Shown: positions 1-8,414 of the stretch, piece by piece
Position numbering within the stretch: the stretch's first letter is position 1
How the letters are laid out: every line of letters starts with the position of its first letter
From: Bradyrhizobium sp. Ai1a-2
GTDB lineage: Bacteria; Pseudomonadota; Alphaproteobacteria; Rhizobiales; Xanthobacteraceae
Reading direction: 5' to 3'
DNA: 47,401 nucleotides
NCBI RefSeq assembly: GCF_000426245.1
Contig: NZ_AUEZ01000065.1
Location: 1-47,401, forward strand
Program-made: the position numbers and the translations under genes
Notes under the pieces: model-generated
What the model saw: only the letters and a program-made list of their open reading frames with translations
Databases searched by the model: none
What the model was told of the DNA's origin: nothing

Positions 1-19
1 TCACAACCTCGCGCGTTGC

Positions 20-45
20 GGCGGATTACGCTTCGCTAATCCGCC
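20..45. repeat. short palindromic repeat (hairpin)
   Basis: Perfect 9-nt arms GGCGGATTA (20-28) and TAATCCGCC (37-45) flank an 8-nt loop. The hairpin lies just beyond the stop of the first minus-strand gene, so it could serve as its transcript end. There is no T-tract, so it is better described as one of the dispersed palindromes seen through the window. Confidence 0.6.
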
Positions 46-55
46 CTACGCATCC

Positions 56-436
56 TTACGCGTTGAACCAGCCGTGGGCGTCGCCGGTGAAGGAGAAATA
101 CAGTCCGGCCGCCGTCAGTGCGCAGGAGATCACCTCGACGCCGCTGTCGAGCTGGATGCCCGTGCTGGCGATCACCTGCAACAGCGAGATCACCGACAGC
201 AGCAGCACCGCCGCCAGCACCCAGCGTGGCCAGTTCTTGCGGTGCTGCGCCGCCAGGTAGACGAAATAGACCAGGAGCATGATCAGGCCGGCCTGCATCA
301 AGGTGACGACCGTGATCATCTGCTCCGTCATCTCGCCGCTCGGGGTGCGGTCCTGGAACGCCACCGACAGCGCGTCCAGCGTCAGCGACATGTACAGAAG
401 CACCTCGAATAGAAGAACGTTTCTGGGTACTTTCAT
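56..436 (-). CDS. small integral membrane protein, function unknown
   Basis: This 126-residue protein has about four hydrophobic segments (near residues 5-25, 38-62, 71-92 and 98-117), and a cluster of basic residues (HRKNWPR, about 65-71) sits between the second and third. No catalytic motif is visible and I do not recognise a named family. The ATG at 436 begins 13 nt after the era stop, so it is probably the last gene of the lepB-rnc-era transcript. The reading frame continues upstream into era, but that part only mirrors the era coding sequence. The gene is very probably real; its function is open. Confidence 0.75.
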   Translation of the reverse strand: MKVPRNVLLFEVLLYMSLTLDALSVAFQDRTPSGEMTEQMITVVTLMQAGLIMLLVYFVYLAAQHRKNWPRWVLAAVLLLSVISLLQVIASTGIQLDSGVEVISCALTAAGLYFSFTGDAHGWFNA

Positions 437-449
437 CGGAAGAGCCCGA

Positions 450-1379
450 TCATTCCTTGGGAAACTCCAGTCCCATTTCCCGGTAGCGGTCAGGATCGTC
501 GCCCCAGTTCTCACGCACCTTGACGAACAGGAACAGGTGCACCGGAACGCCCATGATCTCGGCGATCTCCTTGCGCGCCTCCGCGCCGATCGACTTGATC
601 GTGGCGCCGCCCTTGCCGAGCACGATCTTGCGCTGGCTCTCGCGCTCGACAAAGATCGTCTGCTCGATGCGGATCGAGTTGTCGTTGCGCTCGGTCCAGC
701 TATCGGTCTCCACCGTCGATTGGTACGGCAGCTCCTGGTGGAGCTTTTGATAGATCTTCTCCCGCGTGATCTCGGCCGCCAAATGCCGCATCGGCGCGTC
801 CGACATCTGGTCCTCGGGATAGAGGAACGGCCCGGGGGGCACCATGGCTGCGAGCGCCCTGCGCAGGTCGTCGACACCATCGCCTGACAACGCCGAGATC
901 ATGAAAGTGTTCTCGAACCGCAGGCGGTCATTGGCGGCCTTCGCCAGCGCCAGCAGCTTTTCGCGCGGCACCAGGTCGATCTTGTTCAGCACCAGGATCT
1001 TCGGATGGGCCACGCTATCGAGCCTGGCGAAGATCGCCTCCGCTTCCGCATCGATGCCGTCCTTGGCGTCGAGCAGCACGCAGACGAGGTCGGCGTCGTG
1101 TGCCCCGCTCCAGGCGGTCGACACCATGGCGCGGTCCAGCCGCCGCTTCGGCGCGAAGATGCCGGGCGTGTCGACCAGGATGATTTGCGCGTTGTCCTCG
1201 ATCACGATGCCGCGGATCAGCGCGCGCGTCGTCTGCACCTTGCGCGAGACGATGGTGACCTTTGATCCGACCAGCGCGTTGACGAGCGTCGACTTGCCGA
1301 CGTTCGGCGCCCCGATCAGGGCGACGAAGCCGCAACGCGTCCCGGCCGGATCGGCTTCCGCCCTCGCCTCAGCCGTCAT
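450..1379 (-). CDS. era: GTPase Era
   Basis: Era is an essential GTPase that binds the 3' end of 16S rRNA and helps mature the 30S subunit. The 309-residue protein has the full G-motif set: GAPNVGKS (23-30), a T-rich switch region near 50, DTPG (70-73), NKID (132-135) and SAL (162-164). A C-terminal KH domain (about 205-295) carries the GKGG loop at 255-258. The length is normal for the family. The start ATG overlaps the end of rnc by 11 nt, which suggests translational coupling. The rnc-era pairing is conserved in many bacteria and fits a joint role in rRNA processing. Confidence 0.98.
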   Translation of the reverse strand: MTAEARAEADPAGTRCGFVALIGAPNVGKSTLVNALVGSKVTIVSRKVQTTRALIRGIVIEDNAQIILVDTPGIFAPKRRLDRAMVSTAWSGAHDADLVCVLLDAKDGIDAEAEAIFARLDSVAHPKILVLNKIDLVPREKLLALAKAANDRLRFENTFMISALSGDGVDDLRRALAAMVPPGPFLYPEDQMSDAPMRHLAAEITREKIYQKLHQELPYQSTVETDSWTERNDNSIRIEQTIFVERESQRKIVLGKGGATIKSIGAEARKEIAEIMGVPVHLFLFVKVRENWGDDPDRYREMGLEFPKE

Positions 1380-2193
1380 GGCTGCCGGCGCCTTCTCGGG
1401 CGATCATTGCGGACGCGGCCGCCTTCTCCGCCGCGCGCTTGTTGGGGCCGACACCTTCGGCGGGCGCCAGGCCCGGCAGGTCGACGGCGACCCGGAATTG
1501 CGGATCGTGATGCGGCCCGGTGCGTTCGACCTCGCGGTAGACCGGCGTCGGCAGGCCCCTGCTCTGCGCCCATTCCTGCAGCATGGTCTTGGGGTCGCGC
1601 AGCGGCCGGCGGAGCTTGCGCATCCGGTCGATCCAGTTCCGCTCCACGAATTTCGCGGCGGCCTCATAGCCGCCGTCGAGGAAGATCGCCCCGATCACGG
1701 CCTCGCAGACGTCGCCCAGCACGGATTTGCGCAACCGCGCCCCCTCGACCGCCTTGACCATGCCGAGCTTGATGTCGTCGAGCAGGCCGAGCTGCTCGGC
1801 AACGTCGGCGCAGCTTTCCTTGCGCACGAGGTCGGCGAGACGCTTCGACAATTCGCCCTCGTCCGCGCGCGGATGGGCGCGATAGAGCATGTCGGAGATG
1901 ATCAATCCGAGCACGTGGTCGCCCAGGAACTCAAGCCGCTGGTAGCTGTCGGCGCGGTGGCGCGTTGCTGGCTTCAGGGCGGAGACGTGCGTGAATGCCG
2001 TCATCAACAGCGCCGGATCGGAGAACTTGTGGCCGACGCGCGCCTCGGTTGCAGCGATCGCCTCCTTCTCGGCGGCCGCCTTGCTGGCCTTGCTGCGCTT
2101 CTTCTTCGGCGCAGCGGCAGCTGCCGCGTCGGGCTGCTCGCTCGGCTCGCCGGCAGTCGGAAGACCCTGGATGACAGGCGTATCGTCGTTCAT
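1369..2193 (-). CDS. rnc: ribonuclease III
   Basis: RNase III cleaves double-stranded RNA, including rRNA precursors. The 274-residue protein has the signature LEFLGDHVLGL with acidic residues E88 and D92, a second acidic pair D161/E164 in GDVCEAVIGAIFLDGG, and a C-terminal dsRNA-binding domain (about 200-270). The first 50 residues are an Ala/Lys-rich extension lacking in E. coli RNase III. I chose the ATG at 2193 because it overlaps the lepB stop by 4 nt (ATGA); the frame is open further upstream only by reading across lepB. It lies between lepB and era in one operon. Confidence 0.97.
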   Translation of the reverse strand: MNDDTPVIQGLPTAGEPSEQPDAAAAAAPKKKRSKASKAAAEKEAIAATEARVGHKFSDPALLMTAFTHVSALKPATRHRADSYQRLEFLGDHVLGLIISDMLYRAHPRADEGELSKRLADLVRKESCADVAEQLGLLDDIKLGMVKAVEGARLRKSVLGDVCEAVIGAIFLDGGYEAAAKFVERNWIDRMRKLRRPLRDPKTMLQEWAQSRGLPTPVYREVERTGPHHDPQFRVAVDLPGLAPAEGVGPNKRAAEKAAASAMIAREGAGSHDG

Positions 2194-2948
2194 CGCACGA
2201 TGGTGAATAGGCGATTCCAGCGCACCGCGGTCGGCCAGCGCCAGAACATCCAGGCGTGCTCGCCCTCGGCGATCGAGAAGAAGATCATCTGCGCCCTCCC
2301 GACGATGTTCTCGAACGGCACGTAGCCCACCGCCGACAGCACCCGGCTGTCGGTCGAATTGTCGCGATTGTCTCCCATCATGAAGAAATGGCCGGCCGGC
2401 ACGGTGTAGACACTGGTGTTGTCGTAGAAGCCGTTGTCGACGCAATCCAGCGTCTCATAGCTGACGCCGTTGGGCAGCGTCTCCTTCCAGCGCTTGACGC
2501 GCGCGGTCGCCTCGGATCCGCAGGGGTCCTCGCCGATGAAATCGCTGAGCCGCTCGCGCTTGACCGGGACGTCGTTGATGTGGAGTAGCCCCTCCTTCAT
2601 CTGGATGCGGTCGCCGGGCAGCCCGATCACGCGCTTGATGTAGTCGGTCGAGTCGTCCTTCGGCAGGCGGAAGACGACGATGTCGCCCCGGTTCGGCTCC
2701 GAGCCGAAGATGCGGCCTGAGAACAAGGGCGGCGACAGCGGGATCGAGTAATGGCTGTAGCCGTAGGAATATTTCGACACGAACAGGTAGTCGCCGACCA
2801 GCAGCGTGGCCTTCATCGAACCGGACGGGATGTTGAAGGGCTGGAACAGGAAGGTGCGGATCACGAGTGCGATGATCAGCGCGTGGATGACGACCCGGAC
2901 TGTCTCGCCTAGGCCGCTTTCGGATTTCGTCCCTGTGGTCACGCTCAT
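2190..2948 (-). CDS. lepB: signal peptidase I
   Basis: LepB cleaves signal peptides from Sec and Tat substrates on the periplasmic side of the inner membrane. The 252-residue protein has one N-terminal membrane helix (about 18-35), the catalytic Ser44 in PSGSM, the general-base Lys105 in YIKRVIGLPGD, and the conserved GDNRDNSTDSR box. The start at 2948 is preceded by GGGAAAG; an earlier in-frame start lacks such a site. In the usual S-G-S-M-x-P motif the proline is replaced by Ala (SGSMKATL), which is unlikely to matter. It is translationally coupled to rnc. Confidence 0.97.
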   Translation of the reverse strand: MSVTTGTKSESGLGETVRVVIHALIIALVIRTFLFQPFNIPSGSMKATLLVGDYLFVSKYSYGYSHYSIPLSPPLFSGRIFGSEPNRGDIVVFRLPKDDSTDYIKRVIGLPGDRIQMKEGLLHINDVPVKRERLSDFIGEDPCGSEATARVKRWKETLPNGVSYETLDCVDNGFYDNTSVYTVPAGHFFMMGDNRDNSTDSRVLSAVGYVPFENIVGRAQMIFFSIAEGEHAWMFWRWPTAVRWNRLFTIVR

Positions 2949-3230
2949 CGCTTTCCCAATTCCCGCAACTGCCTTAACTGCGCGGTGGCAGAACGCGCTC
3001 CTCACGCGAATCGCGCTTTCCGCGCTCGCGTCACGAAGATGTTCCTACGTCTGATGTAGAGAGCAAGTCCCGGCGCGAACCCGAATTTGCCCTGGCTCGG
3101 TTACCCTGCCGCGTTTTAGACGGTTGTTACGGAGCGCGCAATCAAGGGCCACGTTAAAACTTGATAATCGATTGAAAAATCAACGATTTTTAGTTTTACC
3201 CGAATCCGGACCGCCGCACCGTCAACCGAC

Positions 3231-3650
3231 TCAAGATTTGGGCGGCGCGACCGCCGAAATTATGACGAAGGCTTGCGCGAGCGGCCAGTCGTCGGTGATC
3301 GAAAGGTCGATCTGCGCCTGGAGGCCCTCCGGGGTGATTTGCCTGAGGCGCTCCAGCGCTCCGCCGGTGAGCCTCATGGTCGGCCGTCCCCCGGGGAGGT
3401 TCACCACCCCCATGTCACGCCACCAGACGCCGCGCATGATGCCGGTGCCGAGCGCCTTGGCGCAGGCCTCCTTGGCGGCGAAGCGCTTGGCGTAGGTTGC
3501 GACCACCATCTTCTCGCTATTGGCCCGGCGCAGCGCCTTGGCGCGCTCGACGTCGGTGAAGATGCGGTCGAGGAAGCGGTCGCCGTGGCGCTCGATCACC
3601 TTGGCGATCCGGGTGATGTCGATCAGGTCGGAGCCGATGCCGATGATCAT
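3231..3650 (-). CDS. acpS: holo-[acyl-carrier-protein] synthase
   Basis: AcpS transfers 4'-phosphopantetheine from CoA to acyl carrier protein. The 139-residue protein starts with GIGSDLIDI, in which D8 is a metal ligand, and carries E61 in RFAAKEACAKALG. Both motifs and the length are typical. The ATG at 3650 shares an ATGA overlap with the pdxJ stop, which fixes the start. About 280 nt separate its stop from lepB; this gap has only a weak A/T hairpin near 3175-3192 and may hold a lepB promoter. Confidence 0.96.
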   Translation of the reverse strand: MIIGIGSDLIDITRIAKVIERHGDRFLDRIFTDVERAKALRRANSEKMVVATYAKRFAAKEACAKALGTGIMRGVWWRDMGVVNLPGGRPTMRLTGGALERLRQITPEGLQAQIDLSITDDWPLAQAFVIISAVAPPKS

Positions 3651-4417
3651 GCCGCGCCCGCACCTTCGGTCGCCTTGCGGCCGCGGTCCATCGCCGCGCG
3701 CATGGCGCGGACCGTCTCCTTGAGGCCGACCAGGATCGCCTCCCCGATCATGAAGTAGCCGATGTTGAGTTCCCTGATCTCGGGCAGCGCCGAAATCGTC
3801 TCGGCGGTGTCGTAGTCGAGCCCGTGGCCGGCATGGACCTCGAGCCCGGCGGCCTGTGCCAGCCTGGCGCCTTCGACGATGCGCTGCCACTCGGCTTCGG
3901 CTTTTTCCCTATGGCCGTCGACCACGGCATCGCACCAGCCGCCGGTGTGGATCTCGATCACCGGCGCCTTCAATTTCGCCGCCATCTCGATCTGCCGGGG
4001 GTCGGCGGCGATGAACAGCGACACCCGGATGCCGGCGTCGTTCAGCCGCGCGATGAACGGGGCCAGGGCATTGTGCTGGCCGACCACGTCCAATCCACCC
4101 TCGGTAGTAAGCTCCTGCCGCCGTTCCGGCACCAGGCACACGGCATGTGGCCTGGTGGCCAGCGAAATCCGCAGCATCTCGTCGGTCGCTGCCATCTCGA
4201 AATTCAGGGGCTTCGAGATTTCCGCCTTCAGGCGCGCCATGTCCTCATCGCGGATGTGGCGGCGGTCCTCGCGCAGATGCGCCGTGATCCCGTCGGCGCC
4301 GGCCTCGATGGCCAGCAGCGCCGCGCGCACCGGATCGGGCCGCGCCCCGCCCCGCGCATTACGAAGCGTCGCGACGTGATCGACATTGACTCCAAGGCGG
4401 AGCGGAGGAACGGGCAT
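3647..4417 (-). CDS. pdxJ: pyridoxine 5'-phosphate synthase
   Basis: PdxJ condenses 1-deoxyxylulose 5-phosphate with 3-amino-2-oxopropyl phosphate in the last step of the DXP-dependent vitamin B6 pathway. The 256-residue protein opens with LGVNVDHVATLRNARGG and contains GADGITAHLREDRRHI, IHTGGWCDAV and VHAGHGLDY, the phosphate- and substrate-binding segments of this TIM barrel. I used the ATG at 4417: the open frame upstream runs into a dispersed palindromic repeat and is not conserved-looking protein. It is coupled to acpS by a 4-nt overlap. Confidence 0.97.
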   Translation of the reverse strand: MPVPPLRLGVNVDHVATLRNARGGARPDPVRAALLAIEAGADGITAHLREDRRHIRDEDMARLKAEISKPLNFEMAATDEMLRISLATRPHAVCLVPERRQELTTEGGLDVVGQHNALAPFIARLNDAGIRVSLFIAADPRQIEMAAKLKAPVIEIHTGGWCDAVVDGHREKAEAEWQRIVEGARLAQAAGLEVHAGHGLDYDTAETISALPEIRELNIGYFMIGEAILVGLKETVRAMRAAMDRGRKATEGAGAA

Positions 4418-4446
4418 GATGTAGCTCGCTGCGAGAAAACCTAGAT

Positions 4447-4520
4447 TGTCATGCGCGGGCTCGACCCGCGCATCCATCTTCTTGAAAAGATGGATTGCCG
4501 GGTCAAGCCCGGCAATGACG
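4447..4520. repeat. dispersed palindromic element
   Basis: A roughly 74-nt imperfect palindrome fills most of the gap between rsh and pdxJ. The inner arms are ATCCATCTT (4472-4480) and AAGATGGAT (4487-4495); the flanks are GC-rich near-complements ending in GTCAT and ATGAC. Related sequence (GCCCGGG arms, ATGATG flank) recurs near 34590. Confidence 0.65.
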
Positions 4521-4525
4521 ATGAA

Positions 4526-6811
4526 CTACCCGTTGACGCGCTCGACCCGTGCGACCACGGCCTTCGCGCGCAACTGGGCCAGAATAGCGCTCAAATGCTT
4601 GAGGTCATAGACCTCGAGGTCGATGGTCAGCTCGGTGAAATCAGGCGAGCGGCGCGACATGTGGATGTTGTCGATATTGCCGTCATGCTCTGCGATCACG
4701 GTCGCGATCTGGGCGAGGCTGCCGGGCTCGTTGACGTTGTGAACCAGGATGCGCGCGGGGAAGCGCTGCGGCATGGTCTCGTCGATGTCCCAGCGCACGT
4801 CGAGCCAGCGCTCGGGCTCGTCCTCGTAATCCTTCAGTGCCGGCGACTGGATCGGATAGATCGTGATCCCCTCGCCCGGCGTCACGATGCCGACGATGCG
4901 GTCGCCCGGCACCGCACCGCCGTTCGGCGCGAACTTGACCGGCAATTCGGAATTGATGCCGCGCACCGGGATCACCGAAGCCGCGCGCGCCGGATGCGGC
5001 GGCGTCTGCACCTTGGCGGCAAGCGCCTTCTTGGTGCCGTAGCGCACCAGCCGCTCTTCCTTGTAGTCCGGATACATCGCGCGCGCGACGTCGGAGGCTT
5101 TCAGTTCGCCACGGCCGACGGAAACCAGGACGTCCTCGATCGAGGTGCGCGCCAGCCGCGGCAATGCGCCTTTCAGCTTGTCGTCGGCGTATTCGATCTT
5201 GGCGCGGGCAAACAGGCGGTCGATGATGCGACGGCCGAGCCCGGCATATTGGTCACGCACGGCGGCACGGGTGGCGCGCCGGATCGCGGCGCGCGCCTTG
5301 CCGGTGACCGCGAGCGCTTCCCAGGCCGACGGCGGCGCCGACTGCGCCTTCGAGGTCAGGACCTCGACCTCGTCGCCGTTCTGCAACTCGGAGGACAGCG
5401 GCGCGAACTTGCCGTTGATCTTGCAGCCGACCGCGCTGTTGCCGACGTCGGTGTGCACGGCATAGGCGAAGTCGATCACATTCGCGTTGCGCGGCAGCGC
5501 GATCAGCTTGCCCTTCGGCGTGAAGCAGAACACCTGGTCGTGAAACAGCTCCAGCTTGGTGTGCTCCAGGAACTCTTCCGGATTGGCGCTCTCGGAGAGA
5601 ATGCCGATGGTGTGGCGCAGCCAGGCGAAGGCGTTGGACTCGTGCTTCAGCCGTTCGGTCGGCGAGCCCCCACCTTCCTTGTAGAACGCATGCGCCGCGA
5701 TGCCGAATTCGGCGATCTGGTTCATCTCCTCGGTGCGGATCTGCAGCTCGACGCGCTGCTTTCCGGGACCGATCACGGTGGTGTGAATCGAGCGGTAGTC
5801 GTTCTGCTTGGGCGTCGAGATGTAGTCCTTGAAACGCCCGGGCACGACCGGCCAGGTCGTGTGCACGACGCCGAGGGCACGGTAGCAGGCCTCGACATCG
5901 CCAAGCACGATCCGGAAGCCGTAGATATCGGACAATTGCTCGAAGCCGACCGACTTGCGTTCCATCTTGGTCCAGATCGAAAACGGCTGCTTGCGCCGGC
6001 CGTAGACGCGTGCGGTCAGGCCGTTCTTCTGCAGGTTCTTCGAAAGCTGGCTCTCGATCTCGCCGATCAGATTGCGGTTGCGCTCGGCGAGCGCGTCCAG
6101 CCGATGCTTGACCACCGCATAGGCTTCCGGATCGAGCACGTGGAACGACAGGTCCTCGAGTTCCTCGCGCATCTCCTGCATACCCATGCGGCCGGCGAGC
6201 GGTGCGTAGATATCCAGCGTCTCCTCGGCGATACGGCGGCGCGAGGCCGGCGGCACGAACTCCAGCGTGCGCATGTTGTGCAGGCGGTCGGCAAGCTTGA
6301 TCAGGAGCACGCGGACGTCGTCGGCGATCGCCAGCAGAAGCTTGCGCAGGTTCTCCGCCTGCTTGGCCTCGCGCGAGACGAGCTCGAGCCGCTTCAGCTT
6401 GGTCAGCCCCTCCACCAGCGCGCCGATCTCGTGGCCGAACACCTGGTCGATCTCGGCCCGCGTCGCCTCGGTATCCTCGATGGTGTCGTGCAGCAGCGCC
6501 GCCACGATGGTGGCGTCGTCGAGCTTGAGGCCGGTCAGGATCGCCGCCACCTCAAGCGGGTGCGAGAAATAGGGATCGCCCGACGCCCGGGTCTGGGTGC
6601 CATGCGCCTTCATGGCGTAAACATAGGCCCGGTTCAAAAGATCTTCGTTGGTATCGGGATTGTAGGAGCGAACGCGCTCGACCAGGTCGTACTGCCGCAT
6701 CATACGGGCGCGCGGCTTGGGCGGCTTCTGCACCACCGCAGAGTCAGGCGCCACGGCGACCGCGTCGGTCGCGGCCTGCATCTGGCGGGGTGTGCGGCGC
6801 CAATACGCCAT
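4526..6811 (-). CDS. rsh: bifunctional (p)ppGpp synthetase/hydrolase, RelA/SpoT (Rsh)
   Basis: This enzyme makes and degrades (p)ppGpp and sets the stringent response. The 761-residue protein has an intact hydrolase domain (H84 in FSHPLEVA, HD at 108-109 in LLHDTIEDT), a synthetase domain (about 260-385, with YGRRKQPFSIWTKM and DYISTPKQNDYRSIHT), a TGS domain (about 420-480) and a C-terminal ACT domain (about 690-760). Both activities therefore look present, as expected for the single Rsh of alphaproteobacteria. The start is uncertain: homologues often begin at the MMRQYDLVERV segment, here Met37-38. The neighbour rpoZ (omega) is itself linked to the ppGpp response. Confidence 0.97.
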   Translation of the reverse strand: MAYWRRTPRQMQAATDAVAVAPDSAVVQKPPKPRARMMRQYDLVERVRSYNPDTNEDLLNRAYVYAMKAHGTQTRASGDPYFSHPLEVAAILTGLKLDDATIVAALLHDTIEDTEATRAEIDQVFGHEIGALVEGLTKLKRLELVSREAKQAENLRKLLLAIADDVRVLLIKLADRLHNMRTLEFVPPASRRRIAEETLDIYAPLAGRMGMQEMREELEDLSFHVLDPEAYAVVKHRLDALAERNRNLIGEIESQLSKNLQKNGLTARVYGRRKQPFSIWTKMERKSVGFEQLSDIYGFRIVLGDVEACYRALGVVHTTWPVVPGRFKDYISTPKQNDYRSIHTTVIGPGKQRVELQIRTEEMNQIAEFGIAAHAFYKEGGGSPTERLKHESNAFAWLRHTIGILSESANPEEFLEHTKLELFHDQVFCFTPKGKLIALPRNANVIDFAYAVHTDVGNSAVGCKINGKFAPLSSELQNGDEVEVLTSKAQSAPPSAWEALAVTGKARAAIRRATRAAVRDQYAGLGRRIIDRLFARAKIEYADDKLKGALPRLARTSIEDVLVSVGRGELKASDVARAMYPDYKEERLVRYGTKKALAAKVQTPPHPARAASVIPVRGINSELPVKFAPNGGAVPGDRIVGIVTPGEGITIYPIQSPALKDYEDEPERWLDVRWDIDETMPQRFPARILVHNVNEPGSLAQIATVIAEHDGNIDNIHMSRRSPDFTELTIDLEVYDLKHLSAILAQLRAKAVVARVERVNG

Positions 6812-6965
6812 GGAATGACTGCCTCAACTAGTGAACGGACTGGGCTCGCGCGCCCCTAATCTAGTGCGATTTCGAACCAAGCTTTAGCCTGTTCGAACCG
6901 AAAATCGTTCAATTTCCGTCAAGGCTTTAGGGACGCATCCCGCGGTCGGAATGTCAACAAAAGCA

Positions 6966-6990
6966 AAGGCCCGGGCAGTGCCCAGGCCTT
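6966..6990 (-). terminator. Rho-independent terminator after rpoZ
   Basis: The arms AAGGCC and GGGC (6966-6976) pair with GCCC and GGCCTT (6980-6990), with one mismatch and a 3-nt loop. On the minus strand the stem is followed by a T-rich tract (TTTGCTTTTG). It sits 39 nt past the rpoZ stop and separates rpoZ from rsh. Confidence 0.75.
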
Positions 6991-7028
6991 CAGCCAGCTC
7001 AACCGTATTGGGAGACCGCCGCGAGGAC

Positions 7029-7421
7029 CTATTCGTCCTCTTCGGGCTGCTCCTCGGGGGGCGCGAGGCCCTCGAGGCCCTTCAGCAACTCTTCCTCGGT
7101 CATCCGCTCCATGGCCACTTCGGTATCGTCGGCATCGACGCTGGCGCCGGCCGAACCGATCAGCGGAACGGTGTCGGGCTCCGGCTCGTCGACCTCGACG
7201 AACTTCTGCAGCGAGTGCACCAGTTCCTCGCGCAGGTCTTCCGGGGAAATCGTCTGGTCCGCGATCTCGCGCAGCGAGACGACCGGGTTCTTGTCATTGT
7301 CCCGATCAACCGTGAGTTGTGATCCTGACGAGATCATCCTAGCGCGATGGGCAGCCAGCAGGACCAGGTCGAACCGGTTGTCGACCTTATCAATGCAATC
7401 TTCGACGGTGACGCGCGCCAT
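7029..7421 (-). CDS. rpoZ: DNA-directed RNA polymerase omega subunit
   Basis: Omega helps assemble RNA polymerase and forms part of a ppGpp site in proteobacteria. The 130-residue protein begins MARVTVEDCIDKVDNRFDLV and contains AAHRARMISSG and NPVVSLREIA, the conserved omega core (residues 1-60). The C-terminal half is an acidic tail ending EEQPEEDE, as is common in rhizobia. It precedes rsh on the same strand, but a terminator lies between them. Confidence 0.97.
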   Translation of the reverse strand: MARVTVEDCIDKVDNRFDLVLLAAHRARMISSGSQLTVDRDNDKNPVVSLREIADQTISPEDLREELVHSLQKFVEVDEPEPDTVPLIGSAGASVDADDTEVAMERMTEEELLKGLEGLAPPEEQPEEDE

Positions 7422-7772
7422 ATGCTGTCGCTCCGTTAAGTGGGACAGGAATTTGTCGATTATTGTGCGTTAGTTATAGGGCGAGGCGGGGTTTCGCAAC
7501 ATTAAATTTGTGATTTGCCTTCGCCCCAACCTCTGCTAACCCGTGAGGGGGCCAGAAGGCCGGAGCGTCCGTAGTGCGGCGAAGCGCCGTTGTGGACAAG
7601 TAACTCTCTTCATTGCATCGTCAAAAGTGTAGGTATTTCGCCCTCGCCTCACCATAATTGCGATGGTGACTGTCGATGGGGAAGATTCACCGGACTTTAG
7701 GCTGCAACGCGGAATAAGGTGCGCGGCTCGTTGCCGCTGCGCTAAGAAGCTAACAAAAGGCGAGAAACTTTT
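7422..7772. other. 351-nt intergenic region between divergent rpoZ and NYN gene
   Basis: No gene is visible here. The region must hold the divergent promoters of rpoZ (minus) and the NYN gene (plus). On the minus strand TTGCGA lies upstream of CTATAACTAA near 7470-7500, a possible but imperfect promoter. I see no convincing RNA gene. Confidence 0.4.
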
Positions 7773-8414
7773 ATGTCGTCACCCGTTTCCAACAAGATCG
7801 CGCTCTTTATCGATGGAGCCAATCTGTATGCAACCGCCAAGACGCTCGGGTTCGACATCGACTACAAGCGGCTCCTGAAGGAATTCCAGAGCCGCGGCAC
7901 GCTGCTCCGCGCGTTCTACTACACGGCGATTATCGAGGATCAGGAATATTCGTCTATCCGACCCCTAGTCGACTGGCTGGGTTATAATGGCTACACTGTT
8001 GTGACCAAGGCGACCAAGGAGTTCATCGACACCTCCGGCCGCCGCAAGCTCAAAGGCAACATGGATATCGAGCTCGCGGTCGATGCGATGGAACTCGCCG
8101 AACATATCGACCAGATGGTGCTGTTCTCCGGCGATGGCGATTTCCGCTCGCTCGTCGAGGCGGTGCAGCGGCGCGGCGTCCGGGTGACCGTGGTCTCGAC
8201 CATCGCAAGCCAGCCGCCGATGATCGCCGACGAGTTGCGCCGCCAGGCCGATGTCTTCACCGACCTGGTGGAACTGCAATCCAAGCTCGGCCGCGACCCG
8301 TCCGAGCGCCCGGCCCCGCGGGAGCGCGGCGAGTCGCGCCACCACGCGCCGCAATTCCTGCAGCGCGCCACCACCATGGCGCCCCGGGCCGATGACGACG
8401 ATTTCGACGACTAG
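7773..8414 (+). CDS. NYN domain (LabA/DUF88) protein, putative RNase
   Basis: NYN domains are PIN-like nucleases with a Mg-binding acidic centre. The 213-residue protein has the nucleotide-binding start IALFIDGANLY (D14), the segment KGNMDIELAVDAM (D98, D104) and LFSGDGDF (D121, D123), which together form the expected acidic cluster. The tail after about 175 is charged and low-complexity, ending RADDDDFDD. The last 23 nt overlap the start of the uracil-DNA glycosylase gene in another frame, so the two are probably co-translated. The substrate is unknown; an RNA-processing role is inferred from the fold. Confidence 0.88.
   Translation: MSSPVSNKIALFIDGANLYATAKTLGFDIDYKRLLKEFQSRGTLLRAFYYTAIIEDQEYSSIRPLVDWLGYNGYTVVTKATKEFIDTSGRRKLKGNMDIELAVDAMELAEHIDQMVLFSGDGDFRSLVEAVQRRGVRVTVVSTIASQPPMIADELRRQADVFTDLVELQSKLGRDPSERPAPRERGESRHHAPQFLQRATTMAPRADDDDFDD

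Noticed and set aside
844..2325. 493-codon plus-strand open frame
   Set aside because: It mirrors era and rnc, which have complete catalytic motifs on the minus strand.
4451..6859. 802-codon plus-strand open frame
   Set aside because: It is antisense to rsh along its whole length, is His/Arg/Asp/Gly-rich as expected for a high-GC mirror frame, and has no recognisable motif.
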